A stretch of 64,000 nucleotides of DNA, taken from NCBI RefSeq assembly GCF_000224415.1, contig NZ_AFXQ01000013.1:1-64000 (forward strand). The letters run 5' to 3'. A program made the position numbers and the translations under genes. Shown here one piece after another: positions 17,559-26,616 of the stretch. Origin of the DNA: Citricoccus sp. CH26A. GTDB taxonomy: Bacteria; Actinomycetota; Actinomycetes; Actinomycetales; Micrococcaceae. The first letter of the stretch is position 1, and every line of letters starts with the position of its first letter. The notes below the pieces were generated by a model. The model ran no database searches. It saw nothing but the letters and a program-made list of their open reading frames with translations, and was not told where the DNA came from.

Positions 17559-18554
17559 TCAGTACATCGCGCCGAGCAGCCGGGCCAGGACCCGGCGGTC
17601 CACGCGGCGCGCCGCCGGGCCGGTGCCGAGGAACATCTTCAGGTCGCGGCCGAACTGCAGCGCGTTGGCGGGCGGATCGGTGAGGAAGCCGGCGTCGGTG
17701 TCCAGGGACCGGGTGCGGTCCAGCTGGATGATGGGGGCGTGCGGGTTGTCCTCCGGCCCGAGCACCAGGATGAAGCCGCCCACGGTGCAGTCCGGGAAGG
17801 CCCGCTGCAGGGCCACCATGGCCGGGGCCAGCGAGGGCGGGGAGACCCGGCGGTCGCCGAGCAGCAACTCGGCCCCGTCCCACCGGTACACACCGTCCGG
17901 GACCTGGAGGGACCCGATCACGGCCAACCGGTCCCCGCACAGCACGACGTGGTCGATGGCGCCGGAACTGATCCGGCCGAACTTCAGGTTCAGCCCGGTG
18001 ACGAGCCGGGCCGCCGGCAGCGAGCCGAGCACCTGGGCCTGCAGGGTGCGGATGGTGCGGGCCTCGCGCACCAGCCGGTTCCCGGCGGGCAGGATGCCGC
18101 GCTTGCGGGGCGCGCCGTGCACCTGCTGGGAGCTGCGGATCATGTCCAGCACGGTGTCCTCGCCCAGCGGTGGGTCGTAGTCCACGGTGCCGCGGGCGCT
18201 GCCGGGACCGTCGCCGGCGTGGGCCCGGCCGCCACGGGCACGGCCCGCGGAGGCGGTGAAGGAGGGGCCCGGTGTCGTCCGGCGCCCGCTCGTCGACCCC
18301 GGCCCGGCGGTCCCGGCCGTGCCCGCCCGGCCGGGAGCACTGAAGGCGCGGTCGTAGTCACGCCGGGAGTCCGGGTCGCCGATGAGCTGCCAGGCCAGGC
18401 TGACCCGGCGGAACTCGGCGGCGTCCCCGCCGTAGTCGGGATGGGTGCGGCGGGCGGCGCGGCGCCAGGCCGCCTTGAGGGTGGCCGTGTCCGCGTCGAA
18501 GGCCACGCCCAGGACCTCGTAGGCCGACCTGCCGGAGAGGTCCTCCGGCCTCAT
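17559..18554 (-). CDS. J-domain protein with uncharacterised C-terminal domain
   Basis: A 331-residue protein. A J domain spans about residues 9-70 with the essential HPD triad at 38-40 (RRTHPDYGGD). A Gly/Thr/Arg-rich linker covers 72-125. A C-terminal domain follows (about 130-331) with LNLKFGRISSGAIDHVVLCGDRL-type sequence, resembling the nuclease-related (NERD-like) or DUF found after J domains in Actinobacteria; I cannot assign it firmly. No zinc-finger DnaJ module is present, so this is a class III J-protein that should stimulate an Hsp70 partner. Start ATG 18554. Confidence 0.8.
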   Translation of the reverse strand: MRPEDLSGRSAYEVLGVAFDADTATLKAAWRRAARRTHPDYGGDAAEFRRVSLAWQLIGDPDSRRDYDRAFSAPGRAGTAGTAGPGSTSGRRTTPGPSFTASAGRARGGRAHAGDGPGSARGTVDYDPPLGEDTVLDMIRSSQQVHGAPRKRGILPAGNRLVREARTIRTLQAQVLGSLPAARLVTGLNLKFGRISSGAIDHVVLCGDRLAVIGSLQVPDGVYRWDGAELLLGDRRVSPPSLAPAMVALQRAFPDCTVGGFILVLGPEDNPHAPIIQLDRTRSLDTDAGFLTDPPANALQFGRDLKMFLGTGPAARRVDRRVLARLLGAMY

Positions 18555-18809
18555 CCGCCGACCCCGCGCCGGGACTGTGGCTCGACCTGGGACATGGCGG
18601 CGGGCTCCTCGGGGGATCGGGGCGGTGGGACGGGATGGCCTCCGCCCATTCTGGCAGGTCGCCGGGGGGATCGGGGGAGCGCGGCGTCGTGACCGGACCG
18701 CGCGCGGGCCGCGGGGGGACGTGGTCCCGTCAGCCGGTCCGGACGAGGCCGGCCGGCTGGTCCGGCCGCGGGCCGCGGCGGCCCCCTGAGCACCGTCCCC
18801 GGCCGCTCG

Positions 18810-18815
18810 TACACT
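18810..18815 (+). promoter_or_regulatory. -10-like TACACT, leaderless geometry
   Basis: TACACT ends 6 nt before ATG 18822. The GGAGGG that fills the gap abuts the ATG and is too close to work as a ribosome-binding site. Confidence 0.55.
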
Positions 18816-18821
18816 GGAGGG

Positions 18822-20096
18822 ATGACCCCCACCACCGGCCGGACGTACCTGGACCATGCCGCCACCACGGCGGTCCGTCCCGTCGCCCTGGAGGCGTTCA
18901 CGGCCAGTTCGCTGTTCCTGGGCAACCAGTCCTCCCTGCATTCCTCCGGCCGCGGGGCCAAGCTGCGGGTCGAGACCGCCCGGGACGCGCTCGCGAGCGC
19001 GCTGGGTGCCCACCCCAGCGAGGTCGTCTTCACGTCCGGGGGCACCGAGTCGGACAACCTCGCCCTCAAGGGCCTGTACTGGGCCCGGCGGGACGCCGCC
19101 CGCCGGGCCGGGCGGCCGGCCTGCCACCGCATCGTGCTGACCGGCATCGAGCACTCCGCCATCCTGGACACGGCCGAGTGGCTCCAGTCCCATGAGGGGG
19201 CGCAGCTGGACGTCGTCCCGGTCGGCCCGGAGGGGACGGTCGAGATGGACGCCTGGCGGGCCACGATCGCCCGGGACCCGGAGACCATCGCGGTGGCCAC
19301 CCTGATGTGGGCCAACAACGAGATCGGCACCATCCAGCCGATCGCCGAGGCCGCCGCCTGCGCCGCGGAACACGGCGTGCCCTTCCACACGGACGCGGTG
19401 CAGGCCTTCGGGGCCGTCCCGCTCGACTTCCCGTCCTCGGGGGCCACGACCCTGGCCGTCACGGGGCACAAGATCGGCGCCCCGGTGGGCATCGGTGCCC
19501 TGCTGGTGCGCCGGGACGCCACGCTCACCCCCGTCCAGCACGGCGGCGGCCAGGAACGGGACATCCGTTCCGGCACCATCCCCGTGGCCCTCATCGAGGC
19601 CTTCGCCGCCGCCGCCACCGAGGCCACCCAGAACCTGCCGGTCGAACGCGGGCGCGTCGGTGCGCTGCGGGACCGGCTGATCGACGGCGTCCGCGAGCGT
19701 CTTCCCGAGGCCCGGCTCACCGGTGCCGAGGACCGGGATCCGGCCACGGGGGAGCGGCTGCCGGCCGGCACCCGCCGGCTGCCGGGCAACGCGCACTTCA
19801 CCTTCCCGGGCTGCGAGGGGGACTCGATCCTGTTCGGCCTGGACATGGCCGGCGTCGAGGCCTCCACCGGTTCGGCCTGCTCCGCCGGGGTGCCCCGGCC
19901 CTCCCACGTGCTGATCGCCCTCGGCGTGGACGAGGACCTGGCACGGGCCGTCCAGCGGTTCAGCCTCGGGCATACATCGACCGCCGGGGACGTTGAGAGG
20001 GTGCTGGACGTCCTGCCGGGCGTCCACGCCGCCGCGCTCAAGGCCGGGATGGCCGGGCACGGTTCCGGCATCCGCACCGCCAACAGCCACCGCTGA
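18822..20096 (+). CDS. Cysteine desulfurase (IscS/NifS type)
   Basis: A 424-residue PLP-dependent class V aminotransferase-fold enzyme that takes sulfur from cysteine as an enzyme persulfide. The N-terminal YLDHAATT, the H111 region (TGIEHSAIL), the PLP lysine K217 in VTGHKIGAP and the catalytic C353 in STGSACSAG are all visible. The long loop around the cysteine is typical of IscS (group I). The mnmA gene starts 49 bp downstream, so the likely main role here is sulfur supply for tRNA 2-thiouridine, with possible Fe-S cluster work. The C-terminal 20 residues are a non-conserved tail. Confidence 0.93.
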   Translation: MTPTTGRTYLDHAATTAVRPVALEAFTASSLFLGNQSSLHSSGRGAKLRVETARDALASALGAHPSEVVFTSGGTESDNLALKGLYWARRDAARRAGRPACHRIVLTGIEHSAILDTAEWLQSHEGAQLDVVPVGPEGTVEMDAWRATIARDPETIAVATLMWANNEIGTIQPIAEAAACAAEHGVPFHTDAVQAFGAVPLDFPSSGATTLAVTGHKIGAPVGIGALLVRRDATLTPVQHGGGQERDIRSGTIPVALIEAFAAAATEATQNLPVERGRVGALRDRLIDGVRERLPEARLTGAEDRDPATGERLPAGTRRLPGNAHFTFPGCEGDSILFGLDMAGVEASTGSACSAGVPRPSHVLIALGVDEDLARAVQRFSLGHTSTAGDVERVLDVLPGVHAAALKAGMAGHGSGIRTANSHR

Positions 20097-20145
20097 GAGC
20101 CGGGGGTCTCGCCCCCGCCGCCACGTACCGAAGGGAACCCACCGT

Positions 20146-21267
20146 ATGAAGGTCCTCGCCGCCATGAGCGGGGGAGTCGACTCCGCCGTCGCCGCCGCCC
20201 GCGCCGTGGACGCCGGGCACGAGGTCGTCGGGGTGCACCTGGCACTGTCCCGGATGCCCGGGACCCTGCGCACCGGTTCCCGGGGCTGCTGCACGATCGA
20301 GGACTCCCGGGACGCCTGGCGCGCCTGCGAGAGGCTGGGCATCCCGTTCTACACCTGGGACTTCTCCGAGAGGTTCAAGGAGGACGTGGTGGACGACTTC
20401 GTGGCCGAGTACGCCGCCGGCCGCACGCCCAACCCCTGCATGCGCTGCAACGAGCGGATCAAGTTCGCCGCCCTGCTGGAGAAGGCCCTCGCCCTGGGCT
20501 TCGACGCGGTGTGCACCGGGCACTACGCCAAGGTCGTCCGGACGGAGACCGGCACCCTGGAACTGCACCGCGCCGCGGACTGGGCCAAGGACCAGTCCTA
20601 CGTGCTGGGCGTGCTGACCGCCGAGCAGCTGGAGCACTCGATGTTCCCGCTGGCCGACACCCCCTCCAAGGACCTCGTCCGGGCCGAGGCGGCCGAGCGG
20701 GGTCTCTCCGTGGCCGCCAAGCCGGACTCCCACGACATCTGCTTCATCCCGGACGGGGACACCCGCGGCTGGCTGGCCGAGCGGATCGAGATGACCGAGG
20801 GCGACATCCTGGACACCGAGGGCAACCGCCTGGGCTCCCACCCCGGCGCGCACGCCTTCACCGTGGGCCAGCGCAAGGGCCTGAACATCGGCCGGCCCGC
20901 CCCCGACGGCCGGCCCCGGTTCGTGCTCGAGGTCCGGCCCAAGGACAACACCGTGGTGGTCGGCTCGAAGGAGATGCTGGCCGTGGACCGCGTCACCGGG
21001 ATCCGCCCGTCCTGGGCCGGCGCACCGCTGCCCGAGGACGCCACGGGGGACTGGTTCGGCTGTCACCTGCAGGTCCGCGCCCACGGTGACCCGGTCCCGG
21101 CCCGGGCGCGCGTGCACCGCCAGCACGACGCCGTCCGCTGGGTCCTGGAGCTCGACGAGCCGCTGCGGGGCGTGGCACCGGGCCAGACCGCGGTGCTCTA
21201 CCAGGGCACCCGGGTGCTGGGCCAGGCGACGATCGACACCGCCGTGAACGCGGCGCGGGCCGCGTGA
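20146..21267 (+). CDS. mnmA: tRNA-specific 2-thiouridylase MnmA
   Basis: A 373-residue MnmA. The PP-loop [12 protein letters not shown] lies at residues 6-17. The catalytic cysteines are C98 (with C101 in NPCMRCN) and C199 ([11 protein letters not shown]). The C-terminal beta-barrel contains [11 protein letters not shown]. It adenylates U34 and inserts sulfur in Lys, Glu and Gln tRNAs. ATG 20146 has AAGGGAA upstream. The neighbouring cysteine desulfurase gene supplies the sulfur, since no TusABCDE genes are visible. An extra CC pair (C48-C49 in RGCCTIED) near the N-terminus is a feature I also associate with actinobacterial MnmA. Confidence 0.96.
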   Translation: MKVLAAMSGGVDSAVAAARAVDAGHEVVGVHLALSRMPGTLRTGSRGCCTIEDSRDAWRACERLGIPFYTWDFSERFKEDVVDDFVAEYAAGRTPNPCMRCNERIKFAALLEKALALGFDAVCTGHYAKVVRTETGTLELHRAADWAKDQSYVLGVLTAEQLEHSMFPLADTPSKDLVRAEAAERGLSVAAKPDSHDICFIPDGDTRGWLAERIEMTEGDILDTEGNRLGSHPGAHAFTVGQRKGLNIGRPAPDGRPRFVLEVRPKDNTVVVGSKEMLAVDRVTGIRPSWAGAPLPEDATGDWFGCHLQVRAHGDPVPARARVHRQHDAVRWVLELDEPLRGVAPGQTAVLYQGTRVLGQATIDTAVNAARAA

Positions 21268-21300
21268 CGCAACGATCCCGGGGCCACGGGACCGTCACCG

Positions 21301-21306
21301 TAGGCT
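21301..21306 (+). promoter_or_regulatory. -10-like TAGGCT, leaderless geometry
   Basis: TAGGCT ends 7 nt before ATG 21314, in the 46-bp gap after mnmA. It gives the chorismate mutase gene its own start site. Confidence 0.55.
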
Positions 21307-21313
21307 GGAACCC

Positions 21314-21685
21314 ATGACCACCGAGCCCGCCACCGGACCCCGCCCGGACACCGACTTCGACCCCCATGCCACCTCGTTGGAGGGGACGGCCGATCCGGCG
21401 GTGCTGCAGGAGCTGTTCGAGATCCGCGGCAGCATCGACAACTTCGACGCGACGCTGGTCTACCTGCTGGCCGAGCGGTTCAAGTGCACCCAGCGGGTGG
21501 GCCGGCTGAAGGCCGAGCACCGGCTGCCGCCCTCGGACCCCGGACGCGAGGCCGCCCAGATCGACCGCCTGCGCCGGCTGGCCGAGGACGCGGACCTGGA
21601 CCCCGCCTTCGCGGAGAAGTTCCTGAACTTCATCGTCTCCGAGGTGATCCAGCATCACCGGGCCATCGCCGACCAGCAGGACTGA
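21314..21685 (+). CDS. AroQ-type chorismate mutase
   Basis: A 123-residue all-alpha AroQ-class chorismate mutase domain. Residues 30-120 show the family pattern: RGSIDNFDATLVYLLAERFK, then RVGRLKAEHRLP, R...QIDRLRRLAEDADLDPAF and EKFLNFIVSEVIQHHRAIA. It converts chorismate to prephenate for Phe/Tyr synthesis. There is no signal peptide, so it is cytosolic. An N-terminal acidic 25-residue extension precedes the domain. The gene sits between mnmA and a MetE-like gene, with its own putative leaderless promoter. Confidence 0.88.
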   Translation: MTTEPATGPRPDTDFDPHATSLEGTADPAVLQELFEIRGSIDNFDATLVYLLAERFKCTQRVGRLKAEHRLPPSDPGREAAQIDRLRRLAEDADLDPAFAEKFLNFIVSEVIQHHRAIADQQD

Positions 21686-21697
21686 GGGAACCCGCGC

Positions 21698-22873
21698 ATG
21701 ACCCGTGCCTCCCTGACCGGCGCCTGGCCCGGAGCAGATCCCGTGGCCGCTGCCCGGGACATCCTCAACGCCCTGGGCCACCCGCACCGGCCCGTGCTGC
21801 CTGAACTGCCCGGCCGGGGACCCGGCTCGGACCCGGTGGGCCGCGCCGCCGTCCTGCTGGACGGCCTGGCGGTCGACCTGCAGCCGCACGGCTGGCGACT
21901 GGTCCCCGAGCCCGGGATGGACCACCGGCGGGCCGCCTCCGCGCTCCGCTCCGACGTCAACGCCTTCACGGACGTGGCCGGCGATGCCGGGCTCACGGTG
22001 GAGGATCTCGTGCTCCGCGTGACCGGGCCCCTGTCGCTGGCCGCCAGCCTGTGGCTGCCCGGGGGCGAGCGCTCCCTGTCCGACTCCGGCGCCCGGCGCG
22101 ACGTGGCCCAGTCGCTGGCCTCGGGCCTGGCGGACTGGGTCCGCTCCGTGCGCGCCGCGACCGGGGCGGCCCGGCTGACGGTGCTCGTGGACGAGCCCCA
22201 GGCCGCGGCCGTGCTCTCCGGGGCGCTGCCCACCGCGAGCGGGTACCGGACCGTGCGCTCCATTCCCCGCTCCGAGGTCCGGCAGGGCTGGACGCTGGTG
22301 GCCGAGGCGGCCCTCGACGGCGGCGCGACGGGCATCGTGCACGCGCCGGGCCGCTCGGGTGCCGGTGAGCAGTGGGACTGGCCCGACCTCGCCCTGCTGG
22401 CCTCCGAGGCGCTGCCCGCGGTCCCGCCGCCGGACGGTCCGGACGTGCCGGAGGACCCGCCCGGACAATCGGGTGCGCAGGACCGTGAGGGCTCCGGGGA
22501 CGACGCCGGCCGGGGCCTGGTCCTGCCGCTGGCACCCCTGGAGGGTGCCGGGGCGGACCCGGCCCGCTGGGAGGTCATCGCCGGCTGGGTCGAGGCCGGC
22601 CGGACCGTGACGCTCCGGCTGCCACCGCCGGGTGACCCGTCGCCGGCTCCCGCACCCGGCCCGGCCGGGGCCGACCGCCCCTACCGGGACACCGCCGTGG
22701 GCATCGCCCGGACGTGGGCACGGATGGGGCTGGACCCGGAGCACCTGTCGCTCGTGGTGCTCGGCGCCCCCGACCTGTCCGCCGGCACCCGGCACGCCGC
22801 GAACCGGGCCCTGGCGGCCACCGTGGCCGCCGCGGAGGAACTGGACCGGATCCGCCAGGACGGCGGTCTCTGA
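21698..22873 (+). CDS. MetE-like (cobalamin-independent methionine synthase fold) protein lacking cysteine
   Basis: A 391-residue protein related to the MetE/UROD-like family found beside mnmA and ligA in Actinobacteria (Rv3015c-like, from memory). Matching sections are PVLPELPGRGPGSDPVGRAA, RVTGPLSLAASLWLP and VDEPQAAAVLSGALP. It contains no cysteine residue, so the zinc site that binds homocysteine in true MetE cannot form. It is therefore unlikely to make methionine. A poorly conserved Pro/Asp-rich insertion lies at about 247-275. It starts 12 bp after chorismate mutase, probably in one transcript, and its stop is 1 bp from that of the convergent GH65 gene. Confidence 0.75.
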   Translation: MTRASLTGAWPGADPVAAARDILNALGHPHRPVLPELPGRGPGSDPVGRAAVLLDGLAVDLQPHGWRLVPEPGMDHRRAASALRSDVNAFTDVAGDAGLTVEDLVLRVTGPLSLAASLWLPGGERSLSDSGARRDVAQSLASGLADWVRSVRAATGAARLTVLVDEPQAAAVLSGALPTASGYRTVRSIPRSEVRQGWTLVAEAALDGGATGIVHAPGRSGAGEQWDWPDLALLASEALPAVPPPDGPDVPEDPPGQSGAQDREGSGDDAGRGLVLPLAPLEGAGADPARWEVIAGWVEAGRTVTLRLPPPGDPSPAPAPGPAGADRPYRDTAVGIARTWARMGLDPEHLSLVVLGAPDLSAGTRHAANRALAATVAAAEELDRIRQDGGL

Positions 22874-22874
22874 C

Positions 22875-25247
22875 TCAGGCCCTCGGTGCCCGGCCCGGCG
22901 GCTGGACCGGCACGGGAAGCAGGGGCTCGTCCACCGTCAGGGGCACGGTGACCGGGCGGCCCGGTGCCACGGTGACCTCGGCCCCGTCGATGACCACCGG
23001 CAACGGGCCGGCCGCGGTGGCGTCGTCGTCACCGTCCTGCAGGGTGAGGGTGGTGCCCTCCGGGGTGACCTCGACCCGCAGCCGCCGGCCCCGGAAACGG
23101 AACCGGAAGCACAACCGGCCCAGCCGCGCCGGCAGGCGCGGGGCGAGCCGCAACTCCTCCCCGTCCACGTGCAGGCCCCCGAGCCCGGACACCAGCGCCA
23201 GCCACGCCCCGGCCAGGGAGGCCAGGTGCAGCCCCTGGTGGGTGTCGTCCTGCAGGTCCCGCAGGTCCACGAGCGCGGCCTCGCGCAGGTACGCCACCGC
23301 CAGGTCCAGGTGGCCCACCCGGGCACAGGCCACGGACTGCACCGCCGCGGACAGGGAGGAGTCCCGCACGGTCCGCCGCTCGTAGTAGTCCACGTTGCGG
23401 GCGGCCTGTTCGGCGGTGAACTCCTCGGGGCACCACCACAGGGCCTGGACGAGGTCCGCCTGCTTGACCACCTGGTGCCGGTAGAGGGTCAGGTAGTGGG
23501 TGTGCTCCTGGAGCGGTTCCGGTCCGGGGTCCTCCTCGAAGTCCCACTCCCGGTAGGTCGTGAACCCCTCGTTGGCCGGGTGCACGCCGAGCGCGGCGTC
23601 GTAGGGCACGTGCAGGGCCGCGGCCAGCGCGAGCCAGCGTCGCGGTTCGTCATCGGTCACGCCGAGCCGCCGGGCGTCCGGCGGGTACGCGGCGCAGGCA
23701 CCGGCCGCGGCGCGCAGGTTCCACCGGGCCATCAGGACGGTGAACACGTTGTCGTCCACCACGCCGGTGTACTCGTCCGGACCGGTCAGTCCCAGCAGGT
23801 GGGCCGCACCGCCGTGGTCGTGGTGGGCCAGGCCCGTCCACAACCGGGCGGTCTCGACCAGCACGTCCACGCCCCCGATCTCCGTCAGGGGCCTGCCGGT
23901 GGCATCGGCCCAGAACCGGAAGGAACGGGAGATGTCCGCGTTGAGGTGCATGGCCGCCGTGGACGCCGGCCAGTAGGCCGAGGTCTCCCGGCCGCTGATG
24001 GTGCGCCAGGGGAACGCGGCACCGGGAAGGTCCAGCACGCGGGCGCGCTCGCGGGCCCGGTCCAGTCCGGACGCGCGCCACCGCAGCAATCGGGCCGCGT
24101 CCCGCGGCCGCAGCAGCGTCAGGACCGGCACCAGGAATCCGTCGATGTCCCAGAACGTGTGCCCGCTGTACCCGGAACCGGTCAGCCCCTTGGCCCCGAT
24201 CGGCGCGTCGTGGACGCCGGCCGCGGCCTGGAGCACCTGGAACAGGGCGAACCGCAGGGCGTCCTGCAACTCGGGATCACCGTCCACCTCGATGTCGGCG
24301 TCCTCCCAGTACGCGTCCAGCACCTCGCGCTGGTCCGAGACCAGCCCCGACCACCCGCGGTCCACCGCCTCGGCGAGCGCGGCCCGGGCCTGGTCGAGCT
24401 GGTCCGCGCCGGGATCGCGGCCGGACCAGGCGTGCGCGGTGACCTTGACCAGCTCCAGGGTCTCCCCGGCCGCTAGTTCGGCCACGATCGTGGTGGTCAC
24501 CCGGTCCTCGTCGCCGTCCGTGGACACCGCGCTCTCCGGCACGGCAGCCGTGCCGGGCAGCCGCACGGCATGGTCCACGGCCGCGGCGACCCTGATCCGG
24601 CTGCTCCGGGTGCGGTGCACGAGGTGGCCCCCCGTCCGGTGCCGGCCGTCGGCCAGGGCCTCGAAGGGACGCCCGAGGACCTCACCCACCCTGGGATCGG
24701 GGTTGTCGACCTGCGGCGGGATCCCGTTGACCACCAGGTCGGAGGTCACGATCACCCGGGCGGGGCCGTCGACCGCCTCGAGTCGCCAGCGCGTGGCCGT
24801 CACGCAGCGGTGGGCCAGCGAGACCAGCCGGGTGGAGCGCAACCGCATCCGCCGCCCACCGGGGGTGGTCCACTCCGTCCGGCGCTCCAGGGTGCCGGCC
24901 CGCAGGTCCAGGACCCGCTCGTGGTCCTCCGGCGGGGTCTCGCGCACGTCGAGGGCCGCCCCGTCCACCTGGACGCGGATCGCGGCACCGTCGGCCACCC
25001 CGATGATGGCCTCCCCACGCTCGGGGGCCCCATAGCCGCCCTCCGGATAGGCCAGCGGATGGTGCTCGTGGACCCCGGACAGGAAGGTACCGCGGGAGAC
25101 GCTCGGCTGCGTCTCCTCCAGCGCGCCGCGCAGGCCGATGTGGCCGTTGCCCAGGGCGAAGACGGATTCGGCCACGCCCAGGGCCTCCAGGTCCAGGCCG
25201 GTCTCAAGGACCCGCCAGGGGCCGATCGTGAAGGAGGGAGTCGCCAT
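22875..25247 (-). CDS. Glycoside hydrolase family 65 enzyme (trehalose/maltose-type phosphorylase or hydrolase)
   Basis: A 790-residue GH65 protein with the N-terminal beta-sandwich (1-270), the (alpha/alpha)6 barrel and a C-terminal beta domain. The general acid is E492 in TGPDEYTGVVDDN. The barrel also shows SGYSGHTFWDIDGF, a segment shared by the whole family, and VVKQADLVQALWW. In phosphorylases a TxDSSLSPxxH-type motif helps bind phosphate. Here it reads TVRDSSLSAAVQS, with Gln at the His position, so phosphorylase versus hydrolase cannot be settled. No HAD phosphatase is fused or adjacent. ATG 25247 is supported by TACGGT ending 6 nt upstream. Confidence 0.87.
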   Translation of the reverse strand: MATPSFTIGPWRVLETGLDLEALGVAESVFALGNGHIGLRGALEETQPSVSRGTFLSGVHEHHPLAYPEGGYGAPERGEAIIGVADGAAIRVQVDGAALDVRETPPEDHERVLDLRAGTLERRTEWTTPGGRRMRLRSTRLVSLAHRCVTATRWRLEAVDGPARVIVTSDLVVNGIPPQVDNPDPRVGEVLGRPFEALADGRHRTGGHLVHRTRSSRIRVAAAVDHAVRLPGTAAVPESAVSTDGDEDRVTTTIVAELAAGETLELVKVTAHAWSGRDPGADQLDQARAALAEAVDRGWSGLVSDQREVLDAYWEDADIEVDGDPELQDALRFALFQVLQAAAGVHDAPIGAKGLTGSGYSGHTFWDIDGFLVPVLTLLRPRDAARLLRWRASGLDRARERARVLDLPGAAFPWRTISGRETSAYWPASTAAMHLNADISRSFRFWADATGRPLTEIGGVDVLVETARLWTGLAHHDHGGAAHLLGLTGPDEYTGVVDDNVFTVLMARWNLRAAAGACAAYPPDARRLGVTDDEPRRWLALAAALHVPYDAALGVHPANEGFTTYREWDFEEDPGPEPLQEHTHYLTLYRHQVVKQADLVQALWWCPEEFTAEQAARNVDYYERRTVRDSSLSAAVQSVACARVGHLDLAVAYLREAALVDLRDLQDDTHQGLHLASLAGAWLALVSGLGGLHVDGEELRLAPRLPARLGRLCFRFRFRGRRLRVEVTPEGTTLTLQDGDDDATAAGPLPVVIDGAEVTVAPGRPVTVPLTVDEPLLPVPVQPPGRAPRA

Positions 25248-25253
25248 GGACTC

Positions 25254-25259
25254 ACCGTA
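25254..25259 (-). promoter_or_regulatory. -10-like TACGGT, leaderless geometry
   Basis: On the minus strand TACGGT ends 6 nt before the GH65 ATG at 25247. This favours that ATG over an in-frame one at 25271. Confidence 0.4.
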
Positions 25260-25293
25260 CGGGATGGGCACCGATGGGCACCGGCCGGACGGC

Positions 25294-26604
25294 TCAGAGC
25301 CTCCCCGCGGCCTTGAGCCGCAGGTAGGCGTCGGCCAGGGCGGGAGGGAGCCGGTGGGGTGGCTCGTCCACCACCTCGACGCCGAGCAGGTTCAGCTCCC
25401 GGGCCGCGGCCCGTCGCTCCAGCACCGCGCGCTCGGCGGCCGCCGCGCGGAACGCCGTCTCGACGTCATGCCGGCCCCGGGCCAGCGCGGACAGTCCCGG
25501 ATCGGCGACGGATGCGACGACCACCTGGTGGCGTGCGGTCAGGGCCGGCAGGACGGGCAGCAGCCCCTCCTGCAGGGCGGCGGTGTCCAGGTCCGTCAGC
25601 AGCACCACGAGTGAGCGCTGCCGGGCGACGGCGGCCACCTCCACGGGCACCCGCGACCAGTCGGCGGCGAGCAGCGTGGACTGCACCGGGGCCAGGGCGG
25701 TGACCATCCGGTGCAACAGGCTGCCCTTCTCGGTCGAGGACACGCGCGCACGCACCCGGCGGTCCACGGCCACCAGCTCGACCCGGTCACCGCCGGCCGA
25801 GGCCAGGGCCGCCAGCAGCAGGGAGGCCTCGATGCCGGTGTCCAGCTTGGGCTCGTCGTCCACGCGCGCGGCCGAGGTGCGCGAGGTGTCCAGCACGATC
25901 ACCACCCGCCGGTCCCGCTCCGGCCGCCACGTCCGGACCACCACGTCCCGCCGGCGGGCTGTGGCCCGCCAGTCGATCGAGCGGACGTCGTCCCCGCGGA
26001 CGTAGTCCCGCAGGGAGTCGAACTCCGTGCCGCCGCCCCGCGTCTGGACGGCGGCACGGCCGTCCATCTCGCGCAGGCGGGCCAGCCGGGAGGGCAGGTG
26101 GCGCCGGGACCGGAACGGGGGCAGGACGGAGAGCTGCCCGGGCACCGGATGGGTGACCTGACGGGCCGCCACGCCCAACGGCCCCCAGGACCGGACCGTC
26201 ACCGAGGCACTGCGCAGCGTGCCCCGGCGGCGCGGAACCAGGGTGGTGACCACCCGGCGTCGTTCCCCCGCGGGCACGTCCAGGTCCACCGCGGCGTCTG
26301 CGCGGCCGGACGCCGCGAGCTGGCCCGCGGAGGGCTGCCAGGCATCGCGCACGGAGCCGCGCAGCCTGCGCCCGCCGGTCTGGGTGATGAGCAGGGCGTT
26401 CTGTACCGGTGCGTCCAGGCGGGTGGAGGCGGGCAGGTCACGGGCGATCAGCACCCCCCGCGGGGAGGCGGCGAGCACCAGGTCCGTCCCGGCCACCAGC
26501 ACCAGGGCGAGCAGGCACCAGCCCACGGTGTCCATCCCGGGCCGCAGCACCACGGGGAGGAGCAGCGCGAGGGCCAGCGCGAGGAGGCGGCCGGAGAGCA
26601 CCAT
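25294..26604 (-). CDS. DUF58 domain protein (MoxR-associated, vWA-like)
   Basis: A 436-residue protein with two closely spaced N-terminal membrane helices (about residues 5-47). The DUF58 domain follows with the signature GTEFDSLRDYVRGDDVRSIDWRATARR (give or take) near residues 195-220. A vWA-like fold comes next, with VVIVLDTSRTSAAR as a MIDAS-like segment (DxSxT). DUF58 proteins are encoded with MoxR AAA+ ATPases and are thought to be their adaptors or clients. It is the last gene of a five-gene minus-strand operon, 12 bp after moxR. Confidence 0.92.
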   Translation of the reverse strand: MVLSGRLLALALALLLPVVLRPGMDTVGWCLLALVLVAGTDLVLAASPRGVLIARDLPASTRLDAPVQNALLITQTGGRRLRGSVRDAWQPSAGQLAASGRADAAVDLDVPAGERRRVVTTLVPRRRGTLRSASVTVRSWGPLGVAARQVTHPVPGQLSVLPPFRSRRHLPSRLARLREMDGRAAVQTRGGGTEFDSLRDYVRGDDVRSIDWRATARRRDVVVRTWRPERDRRVVIVLDTSRTSAARVDDEPKLDTGIEASLLLAALASAGGDRVELVAVDRRVRARVSSTEKGSLLHRMVTALAPVQSTLLAADWSRVPVEVAAVARQRSLVVLLTDLDTAALQEGLLPVLPALTARHQVVVASVADPGLSALARGRHDVETAFRAAAAERAVLERRAAARELNLLGVEVVDEPPHRLPPALADAYLRLKAAGRL

Positions 26605-26616
26605 GGCGGCGGTGCC

